Part shown: in pieces, positions 60,219 through 64,000 of the stretch
How positions within the stretch are numbered: the first letter of the stretch is position 1
How the letters are laid out: each line of letters begins with the position of its first letter
Assembly: GCF_021653995.1 (NCBI RefSeq)
Contig: NZ_JAJJOZ010000005.1
Span: forward strand, 242,250 to 306,249
DNA from: Allopusillimonas lactea
GTDB taxonomy: Bacteria > Pseudomonadota > Gammaproteobacteria > Burkholderiales > Burkholderiaceae_B
Direction of reading: 5' to 3'
Length of the DNA stretch: 64,000 nucleotides
Made by a program: the position numbers and the translations under genes
Notes under the pieces: generated by a model
What the model was told of the DNA's origin: nothing
Seen by the model: only the letters and a program-made list of their open reading frames with translations
Databases searched by the model: none

Positions 60219-62276
60219 CTATGATTCCTGGGCCTGAGCCTTGCGTTCCTGGGCTTTACGCTTGACGTAGACCAGCGCTTCGGCCAACCGCCGTTCCGTG
60301 GCGTCACCAGAAGTCACGGAGGGTTCCCGGTTTTTTTCCTTGCGGAATTCAAGAATGCGTGGCCACAGTATGACGGCTTCGGCTTCCGACATATTGGAGC
60401 GCATCCCCACGACGGTTTCCTGAATGGTCTTCAGCACGGCGGGTGTGACCGCTTTGGACAGAATCTCGTAGGCGCCCTGGAAGGGGTTGATCTGCCGGAT
60501 CAGATCAATGTTCAGGTGCTCGATATTCACAAACTTGTTGCCAATGAGCACAAACTTGCGGTTGGGTTTGGGGTCGGCGTCGCCAGGCTGCGCGGATTTC
60601 TGGCCTGTCTCTGTAGCGCCAGGCGTAGGGGCAACGCCGGGCGGCACCAGGATTTCAGCCCCTTCCGGCAGGTCGTCTTCGTCAAATAGGCCGCCGGTAG
60701 ACTGTATGCCCAGGGAAGCATGGACGGCTTCGGAAACGGTCATGACCTCGCTGGGTTCCAGATCAGGGTAGAGCTTTTCCACGATCTTGGGGATTTCCAC
60801 CGTCTCCAGAATCTCGGGGTCGGCTTCGCCGGTCACCGCAGGGGCCATGATTTCCGGCGTTTGCAGAATAGCCGCCTTGATGTTGTCCATGTTCTCCAGG
60901 GCTTTGATGACCTTGTCGGACACGGGCGCGGCCGTGTCTTCAATGACCACCGTACCCGGCGCAGCGACCTCGCCCGGCAACATGCGTGAGCGGGGCTTGA
61001 AGTTCACCGAAGGGGCCAAAACCTGCTCCATCAGCAGCGACACGGTAATGGCCTTGAGCATATTGTTCACCGAGACTTTTACATCGTCGTCTTCAGCATC
61101 GGGCTGGGCAATCAGGTTGGTGAACTGGGCGTGCGGCTTGCCTTCGCAGTCGCGGGTGGCGCGGCCAATGATCTGAATGATTTCGGTGAGGGAAGAGCGG
61201 TAGCCTACCGTGAGCACATGCTCGCACCAGGGCCAGTCAAAGCCTTCCTTGGCCATGCCCAGGGCAATGATGATGTCCATATCATCGGCCTGGGATACCT
61301 GGCGCAGATAGTTCTGTACTTCCACCCGCATGGGGTTGTCATCCACCAGGTCAGCCACTTTCAAGAGTCGGCCCTGTTTGTCTTTGACCGTGATGATGCC
61401 GGTCGTGGGGTCCCTGCGAACAACTTCGCCAATGGCATCCAGGATGTGATCCACCTCCGAGTATTTATCCTTGGTCGATTCCACAGAATTGACGTTGGGG
61501 ATATGGATGATGGTTTTCTTGCCGGTATCCAGCACCTCATGCAGTGCATCCAGATACTTCCCAGTGTAGAAGTGGTAGCCGATACCCAATGACTTCAGGT
61601 GTTTGTAGCCATTCAGCTGTTCATAGTAGGAATAGGTGACCTGGGTGAATTTTTCTTCATCTTCCGGTAGCAGAATAGGAACGGCATCCCCACGGAAGTA
61701 CGACCCGGTCATGGCGATAATATGGGCATTGGAACCGGCCATAATGCCGTCGATCAGCGCGCCCAGGCGGTTTTCACCATCTGCCGAGGTATGGTGGAAC
61801 TCGTCTATGGCCAGCAGCGTATCGTCAAAGTCTGCCGGTGACATTTTCTGATACGCATAACGTAGGGTCGCATGGGTGCAGACCAGGGTCTTGGCGTGAG
61901 GGTCAGACATAAACCGGATGAAGGTATCGACCTTGCCAGCCTCACCACCGGGTATGCACAGGTTATAGCTGGGCAACACCTTCCAGTCGGCAAAGAAGCC
62001 GTGTTCTGTCAGCCGGGTGTCTTTGAACGAGCTGCCGATGGACATTTCCGGTACAGCCACAATCACCTTTTTCAGCCCCTGGTTGCGCAGCTTGTCCAGG
62101 CCTAGGAACATTAGCGCCCGTGACTTGCCTGATGCCGAGGGAGCTTTGAGCAGCAGGTACTGTGCATGGCGGGATTCGTAGGCACGGGCTTGCATCTCCC
62201 GCATTCCCATGGCATTCAGATTCGAACTTTTGCCGGTTTGCTTGTACGTGACGGTCAACAGGTCGGCCATGGTCAT
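60219..62276 (-). CDS. SF2 helicase (DEAD/DEAH-like), defence-type
   Basis: This 685-residue protein has SF2 helicase motifs: Walker A APSASGKS (45-52), a DEFH Walker B (LLAIDEFHH), TGSY as motif III and QIIGRATR as motif VI. The last 250 residues are a charged, Pro-rich extension. Such helicases translocate DNA in type I/III-like restriction systems. Its ATG overlaps the methyltransferase stop as ATGA (GGGAG upstream), and the GIY-YIG gene follows by 8 bp, so the three are translated as one unit. Confidence 0.9.
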   Translation of the reverse strand: MTMADLLTVTYKQTGKSSNLNAMGMREMQARAYESRHAQYLLLKAPSASGKSRALMFLGLDKLRNQGLKKVIVAVPEMSIGSSFKDTRLTEHGFFADWKVLPSYNLCIPGGEAGKVDTFIRFMSDPHAKTLVCTHATLRYAYQKMSPADFDDTLLAIDEFHHTSADGENRLGALIDGIMAGSNAHIIAMTGSYFRGDAVPILLPEDEEKFTQVTYSYYEQLNGYKHLKSLGIGYHFYTGKYLDALHEVLDTGKKTIIHIPNVNSVESTKDKYSEVDHILDAIGEVVRRDPTTGIITVKDKQGRLLKVADLVDDNPMRVEVQNYLRQVSQADDMDIIIALGMAKEGFDWPWCEHVLTVGYRSSLTEIIQIIGRATRDCEGKPHAQFTNLIAQPDAEDDDVKVSVNNMLKAITVSLLMEQVLAPSVNFKPRSRMLPGEVAAPGTVVIEDTAAPVSDKVIKALENMDNIKAAILQTPEIMAPAVTGEADPEILETVEIPKIVEKLYPDLEPSEVMTVSEAVHASLGIQSTGGLFDEDDLPEGAEILVPPGVAPTPGATETGQKSAQPGDADPKPNRKFVLIGNKFVNIEHLNIDLIRQINPFQGAYEILSKAVTPAVLKTIQETVVGMRSNMSEAEAVILWPRILEFRKEKNREPSVTSGDATERRLAEALVYVKRKAQERKAQAQES

Positions 62277-63924
62277 TTGCTCCCTTTAGATTTCTTGGCA
62301 GGTTTTTTGGCCCGCTCGGCGGCAATCAGTTTTTCGTAGCGGGCGAACAGATGTTCCAGCCGTTCCGAGGCATCACGGAAAGGCCGGTCGCGATACAGGG
62401 CTTCCACCGCACGATCCAAGGTTTTATGGGCGGCCAGCAGCGGGGCGGGCATTTTGTCCGGGTCGTAGAGGTCTGCCAGGGATTTATCCGGGTAGTCTTC
62501 GCGGATGAGCAATACTTCCTCGGCCAGAGCTTCAATGTGCTTGCGTTTGGCTTCAGAGGCTTCCGGCCAGGGGAAGGTGTTGTAGACCAGGGTGGCGGAA
62601 TAGCGGTATCGGCTTTCCAGGCGACCGGCCACAGTGCGCATCCAGTCGTTGTGCATTTCTGAGGTGAGGATGCCGAATTCGTAGAGGGTGGCGTTCGGGA
62701 TCATCAGATTCAGATTGCTGGATATGACTTCTGCGCTCTGAAAGCCGATGGGAACGTATGCTCTCCGTTCTGACGACACACTTGGAACGAGAATGTAGTG
62801 ACCATCTTTGGGTTGCCGGATTTCTCCGAATAAATGGGGGGTATCTGCCAGGGCTCGGGTTGATTTTCGGGTGCTTTCGCTGCGAGTCGCCTTTACCAGT
62901 GCAATCCTCGCGGAAATTCTCGGGTTTAATTCAATTTCTTCGGTACTAGCATCTGTAAGCCATATGCACCATCGATCCTTGGCCTGAATAAACTCTTGAG
63001 CCCCCAGAAATCGTTTTATAAACTTAACCGTTGTTGGTTCCTGCGCGATGAGAGTATCTTTCTCTTCCGAGGAAAGCAGGAGATGGCCACCATCATTGGG
63101 CATATTTCCAAAAAGCATCTCTGGCTGCCCGCATAAGGGCGTCCGGCGTGACTCAATTACAGTGTTGCCGGCATCTAGTAAATAAGGGCTAATGTTATCT
63201 GCTGCTAACTGGACCGTGTCTCTTTGAATTTCTTTATAAATCACTCTTTTATTGATGAGAGATTGATTGGCAAGTCCAATGATGACAACATGAACGGCAG
63301 CGTTTTGCTTGGCGTGGTTTTTCCATGAGAATGTTTGATATGCGAACCTAATGCTTACTTGCATATTGAATAGGTGCGGCCACAGAATCGAGGCTTGTTC
63401 TCCCTGGCTCACGGAGTTGGTAGCTACAAAAGCACATTCAGCAATTTTTCCTGTGATGTATTGAGCCCCTTTCATGAACCAACATGTGACGAAGTCTAGG
63501 TTCCCATAGGCTGGGAGGCCAGAGAATACGTCTTTCATGTCTTCGTTCTGATCCTGAGTGCGTCCTGCGTGTCCCAAGAACGGGGGGTTACCGCATATGT
63601 AGACCTCACAGACATTTCCATGTTCATCTGCAGGTGGGCAGACTTCTTCCCAGTCCCGCCGTAGGCTGTTATCACAGACAATATTGCCGCCGTCCTTCAG
63701 TGGCAATACCGCTTCTGCGTAGCCGAATTTGTCCTTGAACACCATATTCATTTGGTGTTCAGCCAGCCACAGCGAAAGCGTGGCGATTTCGTGGGCGAAA
63801 TCATCAATTTCGATGCCGTAGAACTGGGTCAGGCTAATGCCCGAGTAATACATGACATCCTGTTTACTGACCGCGTTCAGGGCATCAATGATTTCCATTT
63901 CAAGCTTGCGCAGCTCTTTGTAAG
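62273..63924 (-). pseudogene. DNA methyltransferase (MmeI-like), 5' end lost to IS insertion
   Basis: The frame encodes about 550 residues of a class I DNA methyltransferase: YGIEIDDFAHEIATLSLWLAE, the catalytic GNPPFLGHAG (motif IV), and a target-recognition-like C-terminal part (PFRDASERLEHLFARYEKLI). In relatives, SAM-binding motif I (a DPACGSGNF-like stretch) directly precedes the segment YKELRKLEMEI. Here that place is taken at 63925 by an insertion-sequence end, so motif I and everything upstream is detached. The frame stays open through the IS end to the window edge, but that part is not methyltransferase sequence. Confidence 0.8.
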
Positions 63925-64000
63925 TGAATCGAACCGGGTTTTGAGGAGGCTTCAATTCTTGAGAGAATGGAGTCATGAGCAAGAACAACAAGTTTTCCCC
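63925..64000 (+). mobile_element. IS3-family-like insertion, left end (partial)
   Basis: From 63925 the plus strand reads TGAATCGAACCGGG, similar to IS3-group terminal repeats (TGAACCG-type), followed by a short leader with GGAG and an ATG at 63975. The element runs off the window. It interrupts the methyltransferase gene. Confidence 0.6.
63975..64000 (+). CDS. Probable IS3-type transposase OrfA, first codons
   Basis: Only MSKNNKFSP is visible before the window ends. A GGAG ribosome-binding site precedes the ATG. The KFSP start resembles OrfA of IS3-family elements, and it follows the inverted-repeat-like end at 63925. With nine residues the call depends on context. Confidence 0.5.

Overview
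The window looks like a piece of a betaproteobacterial chromosome, most likely Burkholderiales and probably Alcaligenaceae. The evidence is the high-GC coding style, the dnaK-dnaJ / M16 protease / icd housekeeping stretch, and several tripartite-tricarboxylate (TctC/Bug) solute-binding proteins, a family strongly expanded in Bordetella relatives. No rRNA, tRNA or CRISPR array was found.

Bases 1-10.5 kb are ordinary chromosome: the dnaK end, dnaJ, an M16 zinc protease, a VWA (CoxE-like) protein with a GNAT acetyltransferase and a MoxR ATPase, two small c-type cytochromes behind an FNR/Anr-like box, a DUF1841 protein and icd. A tyrosine integrase starts just after the icd terminator. From there to the right edge the content is that of a large integrated island (ICE-like). 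Backbone genes are the integrase, two AlpA/excisionase-type HTH proteins, a XRE regulator, an HNH protein, a DUF3560 protein, ssb, an SRAP protein, DUF932, a WYL regulator, and a methyltransferase-helicase-GIY-YIG operon.

Two catabolic cargo blocks interrupt this backbone. Block 1 (about 14.2-23.4 kb) lies between two inward-facing partial IS256 copies. It holds a broken GntR regulator, a soluble PAS histidine kinase and NarL-type response regulator around a Bug protein, and an acyl-CoA dehydrogenase / CoA ligase / two enoyl-CoA hydratase operon. Block 2 (about 28.7-57.1 kb) lies between two 936-bp direct repeats of the ssb-SRAP region. It has two class III CoA-transferases, three crotonase-family proteins, two MaoC proteins, two acyl-CoA dehydrogenases, MmgE/PrpD, a hydrolase, two full Bug proteins, a dienoyl-CoA-reductase-like SDR, an AtuA/AtuC/AtuF-like carboxylase operon, two IclR regulators, Hsp20, a dienelactone hydrolase and a GntR regulator. 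Together these suggest import, CoA activation, beta-oxidation and biotin-dependent carboxylation of branched or isoprenoid-like acids; the actual substrate is not visible.

The main discoveries are structural. The repeats around block 2 have the geometry of a single-crossover (Campbell-type) integration of a 29,345-bp circle, which created an in-frame helicase-SSB chimera on one side and a truncated SRAP on the other. A nested palindromic repeat built on GGGGTCAGACCCC occurs at six intergenic sites. The defence-like methyltransferase operon at the right end appears to be split by an IS3-type element exactly where SAM-binding motif I should lie.
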